NCBI RefSeq assembly: GCF_022346885.1
Contig: NZ_JAKRNK010000009.1
Coordinates: 62,001-126,000 of the forward strand
Direction of reading: 5' to 3'
Origin: Paenibacillus sp. ACRRX
Lineage (GTDB): Bacteria; Bacillota; Bacilli; Paenibacillales; Paenibacillaceae
Length of the DNA: 64,000 bases
A program made the translations under genes and the position numbers. Numbering within the stretch: the stretch's first letter is position 1; every line of letters starts with the position of its first letter. Below the pieces are notes generated by a model. That model ran no database searches. It saw only the letters and a list, made by a program, of their open reading frames with translations, and was not told the DNA's origin. Of the stretch, positions 23,443 through 31,048 are shown piece by piece.

Positions 23443-24969
23443 ATGAAACCAACGATCGTTTGTTTCTCCCACTTGTGCAACACCTCTTATATTACAGGAG
23501 CTGAGAAGCTGCTCTTGTTCCTGCTTCGTGAATTATCTCCTCGCTACAATTGCGTGCTTATCGTTCCACAGGAGGGCATACTTGCCCGTGAAGCTTGGGA
23601 GGCTGGCATTGCTTATCGCGTTCAGCCCTGTCCTTTATTTTACTCCATGGTTCATCCCACTCCCTCGATGGATGCCGAACTGGAGGAACTCAGGCATCAA
23701 GCTGAGTATGGAGCGCTTGTTCGTTTATTGCAGGATATACAACCGGATTATGTATTAACAAACACAAGTGTACACGTTGTTCCTGCCTTGGCGGCGAAAT
23801 CGTTGGGTATTCCTATATTATGGCAAATAACAGAAGTCATTACAGACAATGAATTTACCTCCAAAGCCGCTGCGATTGTCCATTCGTATGCAGATATGGT
23901 TATTGGCATATCACATACGACTTTATATCCATTGCCGCATTCCGCTCTTCCACAAGGTCCTTTTCCTCCTCATTATGTACTTCCACCTTCCTGGCATATG
24001 GCTGCGTTAGAGCCTTTAACATGGCTGCACCATCGATGTGAGCAGCGTACTACACTTGGTCTTTCGGACAGAGAGGTCCTGATTGGCTATATCTCCTCAT
24101 CTATTAATTGGAACAAAGGACTGGAACATTTTGTTGAAATGGCGCTGCGACTGTGCGCAATCGATGAAAGGGTGCGCTTTGTCATCCTGGGTGATCCTGT
24201 AGACGAAGGCTACATGGAGCATTGCTTGCGGAAGATTCATGAATCTTCCTATGCAGGCCGATTTCAGCACATTCGATTTGAGCCCATTGTGCAGCGGATA
24301 TATCCCGCCATGGATATTGTAGTCATACCAAGCTTGATACCTGAAGGGTTCGGGATGACAGCATTGGAAGGATTAATTTTTGGAAAACCGGTAGTTGTGT
24401 ACCGATCAGGTGGACTTGCGGAAATTGCCGAGGCGACTGGCAATGCAGCCTTTGCTGCTGAACCGGGCAGTGTGGCGCATATTACGGACATTATAACTGG
24501 ATTACTGCATAATCCGGCAGAAATGAAAAGGGTAGGCGAGAGCAATGCACTGGCGGTGCAGCAAGTATATGGCATAGAGCAGTGCCGAGCCAGACTACAT
24601 CACTTATTTGTTCAGTTGATAATGGCCCAACCAAGTCTGTTCTATGCGATCCAAGGGAGCTCGCACGATGTTTTTATCCGTGATGGAATGATATATCGCC
24701 GTGCGATCAGCCCAAGTCAGCTTAGGTCGCTTGGAGTAAGTGTGGTCAGACGAGTTACCGATGAGGTGCTCCACGATCTTCCTAAAGGCGATCCACTGCC
24801 AAAGCGGCGCAAAGTGAGACGCAGACTAAAGAGGTATTTACGAGGCAGGTTACGCAAAAAACGGCGTCTATCTCGTAAGACCATGCTGCGGGTGAAAAGA
24901 CGTAAACGCGGATCTAAGCAGGGAGTGCGTGTTCGGAAAGGTCGAAGACGGCTTCGTATCCGCCGCTAG
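23443..24969 (+). CDS. GT4 glycosyltransferase with very basic C-terminal tail
   Basis: 508 aa. Residues 1-400 form a GT-B fold enzyme: the donor-binding C-lobe shows GYISSSINWNKGLEHFVEMA and LIPEGFGMTALEGLIFGKPVVV with the E-x7-E motif. After a linker (FYAIQGSSHDVFIRDGMIYR) come about 60 residues rich in Arg/Lys (about 448-508, e.g. KRRKVRRRLKRYLRGRLRKK). This mirrors the basic half of the tag at the N-termini of the first glycan locus but lacks the Gly-aromatic tetrads. ATG 23443 has only a weak ribosome site; a strong AAGGAGGTG at 23389-23397 precedes an in-frame GTG that meets TAG after ten codons. Leads the second glycan operon. Confidence 0.85.
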   Translation: MKPTIVCFSHLCNTSYITGAEKLLLFLLRELSPRYNCVLIVPQEGILAREAWEAGIAYRVQPCPLFYSMVHPTPSMDAELEELRHQAEYGALVRLLQDIQPDYVLTNTSVHVVPALAAKSLGIPILWQITEVITDNEFTSKAAAIVHSYADMVIGISHTTLYPLPHSALPQGPFPPHYVLPPSWHMAALEPLTWLHHRCEQRTTLGLSDREVLIGYISSSINWNKGLEHFVEMALRLCAIDERVRFVILGDPVDEGYMEHCLRKIHESSYAGRFQHIRFEPIVQRIYPAMDIVVIPSLIPEGFGMTALEGLIFGKPVVVYRSGGLAEIAEATGNAAFAAEPGSVAHITDIITGLLHNPAEMKRVGESNALAVQQVYGIEQCRARLHHLFVQLIMAQPSLFYAIQGSSHDVFIRDGMIYRRAISPSQLRSLGVSVVRRVTDEVLHDLPKGDPLPKRRKVRRRLKRYLRGRLRKKRRLSRKTMLRVKRRKRGSKQGVRVRKGRRRLRIRR

Positions 24970-25005
24970 CCAGCCTATATAAATGACAGGTGGTGACTTG
25001 TCCTG

Positions 25006-26097
25006 ATGCGTATAATGACGATTTTAGGTACGCGGCCCGAAATTATTCGCTTAAGCCTCATTATGAAGCGGCTAGACGAATGTGCGGAACGGCATGTGAT
25101 TGTCCATACCGGTCAAAACTTTACGCGTACACTAAATGATATTTTTTTTGAAGAGATGGAGTTGCGACAGCCGGATTATGTGTGTCACCACCAGCAGCAC
25201 TCCTTAGGCAGCCAATTGGCGACCATATTTAGTGAAGTTGAGCGCTTATGCCTTACTGAACGTCCTGACCGAGTACTTCTGCTAGGGGATACGAACAGTG
25301 CGTTAAGTGCAATTGTGGTAGAGCGGCTTGGCATTCCGGTTGTGCATATGGAAGCGGGCAATCGCTGCTTTGATTTGCGTGTCCCGGAAGAGAAGAATCG
25401 GCGAGTAATCGATACGATCTCTTCTATTAATATGCCTTACACCGAGCAAAGCAAAAAAAACTTAGTCAAGGAAGGAATACCAAGCGAGCGAATTTTACTA
25501 AGCGGAAATCCTATCTACGAAGTATTGCTTCATTATAAGCCGCACATCGATGCTAGCAATGTGTTAGAACGCCTAGCGTTGAAGCCACAGCAATATTTTC
25601 TTGTAACGGCGCATCGAGCTGAGAATGTAGATAATTCAGAAGCACTTCTGCAAATTTTGACCAGTCTGAATCGGTTAGCGGATACCTATCAACAACGTGT
25701 TATTTGCAGCATTCACCCACGCACCAGATCTAAAATGGATAAGCAGGTCAACCTCTCTTTGCACCCCTTGGTAGAATTTTACGAACCGTTTGGCTTCTTT
25801 GATTTCGTTCACCTCGAACAGCATACACGTTGTGCGATCACTGACAGCGGCACTGTGCAAGAGGAATGCTGCATCTTTCAAGTCCCGACTGTAACGATCC
25901 GTCATACGACGGAGCGACCTGAAACGGTTGATTGCGGGAGTAATATCGTAGCAGGAGTAGTGGCCGATCGTATTATGGAGGCTGTCGCAATAACGCTTTC
26001 TATGCCTGCATCTTGGGAATGTCCGGTCGGATATACAGTACCCCAAGTATCCCGCACCGTTGTTAAATTTCTGCTTGGAGGGAACATAGATGTTTAA
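25006..26097 (+). CDS. UDP-N-acetylglucosamine 2-epimerase family (CapG/FnlC/WecB-like)
   Basis: 363 aa, non-hydrolysing UDP-HexNAc 2-epimerase fold. Motifs: GTRPEIIRLSLIMKRLD at the N-terminus, LLGDTNSALSAIV, MEAGNRCFDLRVPEEKNRRV, VTAHRAENVDN and ITDSGTVQEECCIF; the Asp, Glu, Glu and His residues that act in catalysis are present. Together with the following dehydratase and reductase it fits the third step of UDP-L-FucNAc or UDP-L-QuiNAc synthesis, where this enzyme epimerises C2. Alone it could also be WecB/MnaA making UDP-ManNAc, but the context favours the L-sugar route. It overlaps the next gene by eight bases. Confidence 0.85.
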   Translation: MRIMTILGTRPEIIRLSLIMKRLDECAERHVIVHTGQNFTRTLNDIFFEEMELRQPDYVCHHQQHSLGSQLATIFSEVERLCLTERPDRVLLLGDTNSALSAIVVERLGIPVVHMEAGNRCFDLRVPEEKNRRVIDTISSINMPYTEQSKKNLVKEGIPSERILLSGNPIYEVLLHYKPHIDASNVLERLALKPQQYFLVTAHRAENVDNSEALLQILTSLNRLADTYQQRVICSIHPRTRSKMDKQVNLSLHPLVEFYEPFGFFDFVHLEQHTRCAITDSGTVQEECCIFQVPTVTIRHTTERPETVDCGSNIVAGVVADRIMEAVAITLSMPASWECPVGYTVPQVSRTVVKFLLGGNIDV

Positions 26098-27073
26098 ACA
26101 TAAGCGAATTCTCGTGACTGGGGGCACCGGTTCATGGGGGCAAGAATTAATCCGCCAGTTGCTGCCGCAGCAACCGCAGGAGATTATTGTTTTCTCTCGC
26201 AATGAATCGAGTCAGGTCGCAATGAGCCGCGAATTTGAAGATACACGACTCAGCTTCTGTATCGGTGACATTCGGGACAAGGAGGCACTGCATGCGGCTT
26301 GCCGGGGAGTGGATTATGTATTTCATCTTGCCGCACTTAAGCATGTGCCCGTTTGTGAGGAACAGCCCTACGAGGCGCTGAAAACCAATGTGATCGGTAC
26401 ACAGCATGTCATTGAAGCGGCAATTGAACACAATGTCTCCAAAGTTATTTATATCTCCACTGACAAAGCTGCCAATCCTTCTAATTTCTATGGCATGACG
26501 AAAGCGATTGGCGAGAAGCTGATCGTATATGCCAATCTGCTTCGTTCCTCCACTCAGTTCGTATGCGTACGTGGTGGAAATGTGCTCGGCACGAACGGAA
26601 GCGTCGTTCATTTGTTCAAGGATCAGATCAAGTCCAAGCGAGAGATTGGCATTACAGACAAACACATGACACGCTTCTTCTTGACTTTGCAGGATGCTAT
26701 TAAATTGTTGTTTAAAGCAACCGCGAGCAGTCATGGCGGTGAAATCTATGTCATGACGATGCCGACGTGCCGTATTATCGATCTGGCTGAGGTATTAATA
26801 GAAGCTTCTGGTGAAGAACAAGTGCGTATTGTGGAAAAAGGAATTCGACCGGGTGAGAAAATACATGAAATTTTGATGAGCGACTACGAAAGCTTAACAA
26901 CAGTTGTGTATGATGAGCAGTATTTTGTAATCCTTCCTACACTTGAAATAGTGGGATTACACGAAAAATATGCACAGTATGACAAAGTCCAATTCTCTAG
27001 CTTCAGCTCAGAACGAAATGTAATGAACAAAGATGATATTCGGGAGATGTTGGAGCGGGGAGGATTTCTGTAA
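26090..27073 (+). CDS. UDP-GlcNAc inverting 4,6-dehydratase (CapE/FnlA-like)
   Basis: 327-aa soluble SDR of the short FlaA1/CapE group. NAD site GGTGSWGQELIRQLL at the N-terminus, AALKHVPVCEEQPYEALKTN, STDKAANPSNFYGMTKAIGE with the catalytic Thr/Asp/Lys and YxxxK region, and CVRGGNVLGTNGSVVHLF. The expected reaction removes water from UDP-GlcNAc while inverting C5, the entry into L-configured 2-acetamido-2,6-dideoxy sugars. PseB (pseudaminic acid) is related, but the rest of that pathway is absent here. ATG 26090 follows TGGAGGG inside the upstream gene. Its stop overlaps the next start. Confidence 0.85.
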   Translation: MFKHKRILVTGGTGSWGQELIRQLLPQQPQEIIVFSRNESSQVAMSREFEDTRLSFCIGDIRDKEALHAACRGVDYVFHLAALKHVPVCEEQPYEALKTNVIGTQHVIEAAIEHNVSKVIYISTDKAANPSNFYGMTKAIGEKLIVYANLLRSSTQFVCVRGGNVLGTNGSVVHLFKDQIKSKREIGITDKHMTRFFLTLQDAIKLLFKATASSHGGEIYVMTMPTCRIIDLAEVLIEASGEEQVRIVEKGIRPGEKIHEILMSDYESLTTVVYDEQYFVILPTLEIVGLHEKYAQYDKVQFSSFSSERNVMNKDDIREMLERGGFL

Positions 27074-27903
27074 TGAAAATGTTAATAGTCGGCGGAAATG
27101 GAATGGCGGGGCATATGCTGGTCCGCTATTTCCGTCAGCTTGAAGCGTATACCGTCTTCTACACCTCTCGTGATCCGTCTGATGAACAATCGCTGTTGCT
27201 TGATGTGACTGACGTAGAGCAGGTGGATCGTGCGGTTGAGCTGGTCCGCCCTCATATTATCATTAATGCAGTAGGTCTTTTAAATGAAGCCGCAGAACGA
27301 AATCCCATCGAAGCTTATCAGGTCAATAGCTTCTTGCCGCATCGTCTGCGGCAAAGAGCTGACCGAATCGGCGCCAAGGTCGTGCATATAAGCACGGACT
27401 GCGTCTTTTCTGGAGCGCAGGGAGGGTATATGGAGTCGGACGAACCTGACGGAGTCTCGATGTATGCCGTGACCAAAGCGCTGGGTGAATTAAGAGATTA
27501 TCCTCCACATCTGACGCTGCGCACTTCTATTATTGGTCCTGAAATTCGTCCGCATGGGATCGGCCTTCTGTCCTGGTTTATGCAACAGAAGGGGACAGTT
27601 GCAGGTTACAAGAGTGTCTGGTGGAACGGTGTGACGACATTAGAACTCGCCAAAGCGATTCAATATTATTTGAATAGCACATGCACAGGTCTTATTCATT
27701 TGGCCAATCCCACCGTCATTAACAAGCACGACCTGCTCGGCCTGTTCCAATATACGTTTAACAAGCAGGACGTGACGATAGTCCCTAACAAAATGCCCGA
27801 AATCGATCGGACGTTAGTCATTAGCAGATCAGATGCATTGTACCAAGTGCCTGATTATGACATGATGCTGAAGGAGTTGGGAGAATGGATGGGCACCCCT
27901 TGA
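27073..27903 (+). CDS. RmlD-like sugar-nucleotide reductase (FnlB/WbvR role)
   Basis: 276-aa SDR with N-terminal GGNGMAGHMLVRYF, the RmlD-type block AVGLLNEAAERNPIEAYQVN, HISTDCVFSGAQGGYMESD and the catalytic YAVTKALGE. It reduces a 4-keto sugar nucleotide with NAD(P)H. Its length equals RmlD and it lacks the C-terminal cupin of CapF, so it resembles the reductase of the UDP-L-RhaNAc/QuiNAc branch more than CapF. Given its place directly after the dehydratase (TAATG overlap) it most likely works on UDP-linked aminosugar rather than on dTDP-rhamnose, though supply of a missing RmlD cannot be excluded. Confidence 0.8.
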   Translation: MKMLIVGGNGMAGHMLVRYFRQLEAYTVFYTSRDPSDEQSLLLDVTDVEQVDRAVELVRPHIIINAVGLLNEAAERNPIEAYQVNSFLPHRLRQRADRIGAKVVHISTDCVFSGAQGGYMESDEPDGVSMYAVTKALGELRDYPPHLTLRTSIIGPEIRPHGIGLLSWFMQQKGTVAGYKSVWWNGVTTLELAKAIQYYLNSTCTGLIHLANPTVINKHDLLGLFQYTFNKQDVTIVPNKMPEIDRTLVISRSDALYQVPDYDMMLKELGEWMGTP

Positions 27904-28850
27904 TCGGCAAAAAGCTGCTTCTCACGGGTGCATCTGGATTTACTGGCTATCATGCGTGCCAACACTTAGTGGATTCAGGCATCGAGGTGGCAGCGTTGGT
28001 TCGCAAGCCTGCTCCTGGGCTTACAGCAGTTGGAGCAGATGTATTCTTATGCGACATGCAGCAGGAAGAACTGGTTCAACGCATCGTAGAAAGAGTCCAG
28101 CCAAATTATGTACTGCACTTAGCAGGTATGAACGCCGTAGCAGCATCGTGGCAGTATCCGACTCGTGCGCTGCACGTTAATGTGATGGGAACCGTACATT
28201 TGCTGAATGCACTTCGGCAGGTGCCGGATGCGAGAAGTGTTATTGTTACTTCCAAGCTCAAAGCCATACTGGACCCAACCGTTCCCCCCGCACATCCATA
28301 CTCGTATAGCAAGGCGCTGCAAGAGTCTGTCGTTTTGGCGTGGTCAGCTATGTATGGTCTTGATGTGATGCTTGCGGCACCTTCAAACTTAATTGGCCCT
28401 GGCCCATCAACTGGCATCTGCTCGCTGCTCGGCAAATACACGGCGGAACGAGAGCGGGGGCATCTTGATGCAGCATTCAGCTTGAGCGCCAAGCATGACA
28501 AGAGAGATTTCCTGGATGTAAGAGATGCAATTGCGGCCTATGAAGAAATACTCTGCCATGGGGAACGAGGAAAAACATATCGGGTGGAAAGCGGTCAACA
28601 GCGGACGCTAGAAGAAGTAGCTGCCTTATATCGCCGCTTGGCATTGGTAGATCTGCCCTTGCATTGGCGAGAAGAGGGGACATCGTCCTCTAGAAGTTTA
28701 GCTGGCGCCTGTCAGACTGGATCAGGTGATACCGATGGCAGTCTCGATATGACGAGCCCAGAGCTCAAAGCATGGGGCTGGCAGCCGAGGCGCCCATTTG
28801 AACATACTGTTGCTGATATTCTAAATTATTATAGAGCGCAAGAGAGGTGA
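27885..28850 (+). CDS. NAD-dependent epimerase/dehydratase (GMD/RMD-like SDR)
   Basis: 321-aa extended SDR. Cofactor loop LTGASGFTGYHACQHL, LHLAGMNAVAASWQYPTRAL, and the active-site YSYSKALQESVV (YxxxK). NLIGPGPSTGICSLLGKYTA and DKRDFLDVRDAIAAYE resemble GDP-6-deoxy-D-mannose reductase and related enzymes. It overlaps the RmlD-like gene by 19 bases, with GGAG in the upstream coding sequence as ribosome site. Substrate not determinable: a GDP-sugar reductase without its usual dehydratase next door would be odd, so it may serve the UDP-sugar pathway beside it. Confidence 0.75.
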   Translation: MDGHPLIGKKLLLTGASGFTGYHACQHLVDSGIEVAALVRKPAPGLTAVGADVFLCDMQQEELVQRIVERVQPNYVLHLAGMNAVAASWQYPTRALHVNVMGTVHLLNALRQVPDARSVIVTSKLKAILDPTVPPAHPYSYSKALQESVVLAWSAMYGLDVMLAAPSNLIGPGPSTGICSLLGKYTAERERGHLDAAFSLSAKHDKRDFLDVRDAIAAYEEILCHGERGKTYRVESGQQRTLEEVAALYRRLALVDLPLHWREEGTSSSRSLAGACQTGSGDTDGSLDMTSPELKAWGWQPRRPFEHTVADILNYYRAQER

Positions 28851-28854
28851 CGGC

Positions 28855-29574
28855 ATGCAGCCACTAGTCACAGTTGTTATTCCATTTTATAACGATCCTT
28901 ATGTGGATCAAGCGATCAACAGCGCTTTGCTGCAGACTTATGCTCAAGTTGAAATTATTGTGGTGGATGACGGATCTGTGAGGTATGCAGATCGGGCAAC
29001 TCGTTATCAACCACGTATATATTATTTAAGCAAGGCCAATGGAGGAACGGCAACCGCTTTGAATCATGGTATTAAGTATGCCACAGGCAAATATATTGCG
29101 TGGCTCAGTTCCGATGATTTCTTTTACCCTGATAAGATCAAGCAACAGGTTCAATACATGGAAGAGCGAGGAGCACATATCAGCTTTACAAACTTTGATT
29201 ACATTGATGCATTTAATGGCGTGACAAAGCACCGTGCGGCTACAACGTTCCATAACGTGATCGAATTTTATGAAAGTTTCTTTCATAGCAATCCGATTAA
29301 CGGCTGCACGGTCATGATGAGCCGCAGGCTGTTGGATGTGGTTGGCTGCTTCGACGAGGCACTTCCATTTACACATGACCTGGACCTATGGTACCGGGCC
29401 ATGTTAACCGGGTTTGAGTTCCACTATATTGATACGTCATTAACGGCTTATCGTTGGCATGATGCGATGGGTACGATGCGGCATCGAGAGGCCATTATCC
29501 AAGAGGTGGCGGCGACGAATAGTCGTTATCACGGTCGATTGGCTGCTTTTATTAAACAGCTGAATATCAGATGA
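28855..29574 (+). CDS. Family 2 glycosyltransferase
   Basis: 239 aa, GT-A fold. VTVVIPFYNDPYVDQAINSA and VEIIVVDDGSVRYADR are the donor-binding start; AWLSSDDFFYPDKIKQQVQY carries the metal-binding acidic motif (about residue 83). PFTHDLDLWYRAMLTGFEFH supplies the later conserved Asp-x-Asp-x-Trp/Tyr block. It begins four bases after the SDR stop with GAGGTGACGGC upstream. It ends the second glycan operon before a strong terminator. Lacks the basic tag. Likely adds the sugar made by the preceding enzymes. Confidence 0.88.
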   Translation: MQPLVTVVIPFYNDPYVDQAINSALLQTYAQVEIIVVDDGSVRYADRATRYQPRIYYLSKANGGTATALNHGIKYATGKYIAWLSSDDFFYPDKIKQQVQYMEERGAHISFTNFDYIDAFNGVTKHRAATTFHNVIEFYESFFHSNPINGCTVMMSRRLLDVVGCFDEALPFTHDLDLWYRAMLTGFEFHYIDTSLTAYRWHDAMGTMRHREAIIQEVAATNSRYHGRLAAFIKQLNIR

Positions 29575-29633
29575 GATGGGATTGGCAAATACGGAGCAGA
29601 GCAGAAATGGAATAAAGATCGGGGATAGAATTT

Positions 29634-29686
29634 AAAAGAGAAAGCGTAACATTTGTGAGGCCTCCAAATGCTGCGCTTTCTCTTTT
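29634..29686 (+). terminator. Intrinsic terminator of the second glycan operon
   Basis: Perfect 13-bp stem AAAAGAGAAAGCG (29634-29646) with CGCTTTCTCTTTT (29674-29686), plus an inner stem CATTTG/CAAATG. The A and T tracts flank both sides, so it could work in both directions. Confidence 0.92.
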
Positions 29687-29868
29687 AGTCATAGTGATAT
29701 TGGCTCCTAGTCGAATTTTTTCTATATTCTTAGAACTTAAGTCTTTTGAACTATAACATTATTTTTGGGTTATTATGGTATTGTGTATCTAACCATAGTT
29801 GGCCAACTTAGGGAAGAAATATTTAACTATCATATGTTTTTGAATTATGCGAGAGTGTTGATAAGTGT
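29687..29868. other. A+T-rich intergenic stretch
   Basis: No gene seen. The composition shifts to clearly A+T-rich here and stays so to about 31 kb. It presumably holds the promoter for the 29905-30926 pair; several TTGAAC/TATTAT-like elements are present but none has clean 17-base spacing. Confidence 0.4.
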
Positions 29869-29902
29869 GCCTCATTAAACTCTTTGTTTGGGAGGCTTTT
29901 TT
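29869..29902 (+). promoter_or_regulatory. Hairpin with T-run that contains the ribosome site of the next gene
   Basis: GCCTC (29869-29873) pairs with GAGGC (29892-29896) and AAAC with GTTT inside; TTTTTT follows. The ribosome site GGAGG (29891-29895) for ATG 29905 lies in the right arm. It could act as an attenuator or translational switch, or be a plain terminator. Confidence 0.45.
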
Positions 29903-29904
29903 AT

Positions 29905-30336
29905 ATGGTTAAAAAAATTATTATTATTTTTGCTGTATTTTCTCTAACATTAACGAGTATGGCGTTTGCCCAAGACGTGCAGGTTCGCTCAAGTACTGTT
30001 CCTGAATACCCAGAAACAATTTTGGAGCAACAAAAATATCAAGAAGAGTGGAAAAATTCCAGAGTTGAGGCTTTGTCGTTAGAAGGATCGCGTGAACATA
30101 TTTCTAATCAAAGTTCTACAGTTGAATTTTCTACGGTCGTTCGACCAGGATATAAAGGATATATAGAAAAGTACTTAACAGGGGCATATTCTGGTGGTTC
30201 AGGCGAATGGAAAAAATACAAATTTGCAGGTGGAGTTGGTGAAAATCCATATATCGGATTGTATACTGAGACAGGAAATGCTTGGACTGTTGTAAAAGAT
30301 AAAGTTAATTACAAGGTACGCGAGGTTAAAATTTAA
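29905..30336 (+). CDS. Secreted protein of unknown function
   Basis: 143 aa with a clear signal peptide (MVKKIIIIFAVFSLTLTSMA, then FAQD as the likely cleavage region). The mature part is polar, includes a Glu/Gln-rich helix (ILEQQKYQEEWKNSR) and a Gly/Tyr-rich C-terminal half (VVRPGYKGYIEKYLTGAYSG, NPYIGLYTETGNAW) suggesting beta structure. The frame opens at 29884, but GGGAGG and the signal peptide favour ATG 29905. The stop is two bases from the next start, so the two are co-transcribed. A+T-rich codon use differs from flanking genes, hinting at horizontal acquisition. No family recognised. Confidence 0.7.
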   Translation: MVKKIIIIFAVFSLTLTSMAFAQDVQVRSSTVPEYPETILEQQKYQEEWKNSRVEALSLEGSREHISNQSSTVEFSTVVRPGYKGYIEKYLTGAYSGGSGEWKKYKFAGGVGENPYIGLYTETGNAWTVVKDKVNYKVREVKI

Positions 30337-30338
30337 AG

Positions 30339-30926
30339 ATGATATCTAAAAGGTCTAAACTATTTTACTTTTGTCTAGCGATCGTATTAATATGTAGTGG
30401 ATGTGTCAACAAGAGTACCTCTAATGCATCTCCCCACCAAGTATTAGCTCCTAAGAATGATATTCTGAGCATCTTTCAGTTCCAGCAGCTTGCCGCGAGT
30501 ATAGAAAAAAATCTTATCATACCTGGATTTAAAATAAATGGAAGTACCCTTGGCGACAATACGATTATTGCAGTTGAAAAAGAACTTTCTTTTGATAAAA
30601 GGAGTTATTTAACAACTAATGGCATAGAGACTGGGCAAAAAACGCAAGAGCGGATTACATTTACTAATGATAGGGATCATTATCTGGTCTTTCTTGATGT
30701 TATTTACTTAAACAATTATATAGGTAATGATCTAGTATATTGGAAATTGGCAGATGAGAAGTTCAAGGAAGAAAAGACTTACTCCAGATTTAAAGATTCT
30801 ATTATTTCATACAAAAATATAATAGTGAAAACAACAATCGTTTCTCAAAATGAAGAGCTCGATTCATTAAAATTAATTGAAGTAGATAACTCCATCGTTA
30901 ACTTTCTTAAAGGTTATCAATCTTAA
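30339..30926 (+). CDS. Putative lipoprotein of unknown function
   Basis: 195 aa. A basic start (MISKRSKLF), a hydrophobic stretch and the lipobox ICSGC (Cys 22) mark a membrane-anchored lipoprotein. The remainder is polar with alternating beta and helical segments (e.g. GFKINGSTLGDNTIIAVEKE, RITFTNDRDHYLVFLDVIYL). It follows the secreted protein after two bases without a separate strong ribosome site (AAATTTAAAG). It shares the A+T-rich composition of its partner. No family recognised; a secreted/anchored pair could be an export-linked or immunity pair, which is speculation. Confidence 0.7.
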   Translation: MISKRSKLFYFCLAIVLICSGCVNKSTSNASPHQVLAPKNDILSIFQFQQLAASIEKNLIIPGFKINGSTLGDNTIIAVEKELSFDKRSYLTTNGIETGQKTQERITFTNDRDHYLVFLDVIYLNNYIGNDLVYWKLADEKFKEEKTYSRFKDSIISYKNIIVKTTIVSQNEELDSLKLIEVDNSIVNFLKGYQS

Positions 30927-30935
30927 GCAACTTAA

Positions 30936-30972
30936 AAGCTGACGCCCAAATACATGGCGTCAGCTTATTTTA
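30936..30972 (+). terminator. Intrinsic terminator between convergent transcription units
   Basis: Perfect 11-bp stem AAGCTGACGCC (30936-30946) with GGCGTCAGCTT (30956-30966), 9-base loop, then ATTTTAATT. A-rich on the left (CTTAA), so it may also stop leftward transcription from 31049. Confidence 0.85.
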
Positions 30973-31048
30973 ATTGTTAAAATATATTCCATTTTATAAT
31001 AGAGATGGTTGCACTAGATCATCCTGTTACACCTGTTAACATATTTCT

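Noticed and set aside
29869..29902. Treating the hairpin before 29905 as a simple terminator of the upstream operon
   Set aside because: The upstream operon already has a strong terminator at 29634-29686, and this hairpin overlaps the ribosome site of the next gene.
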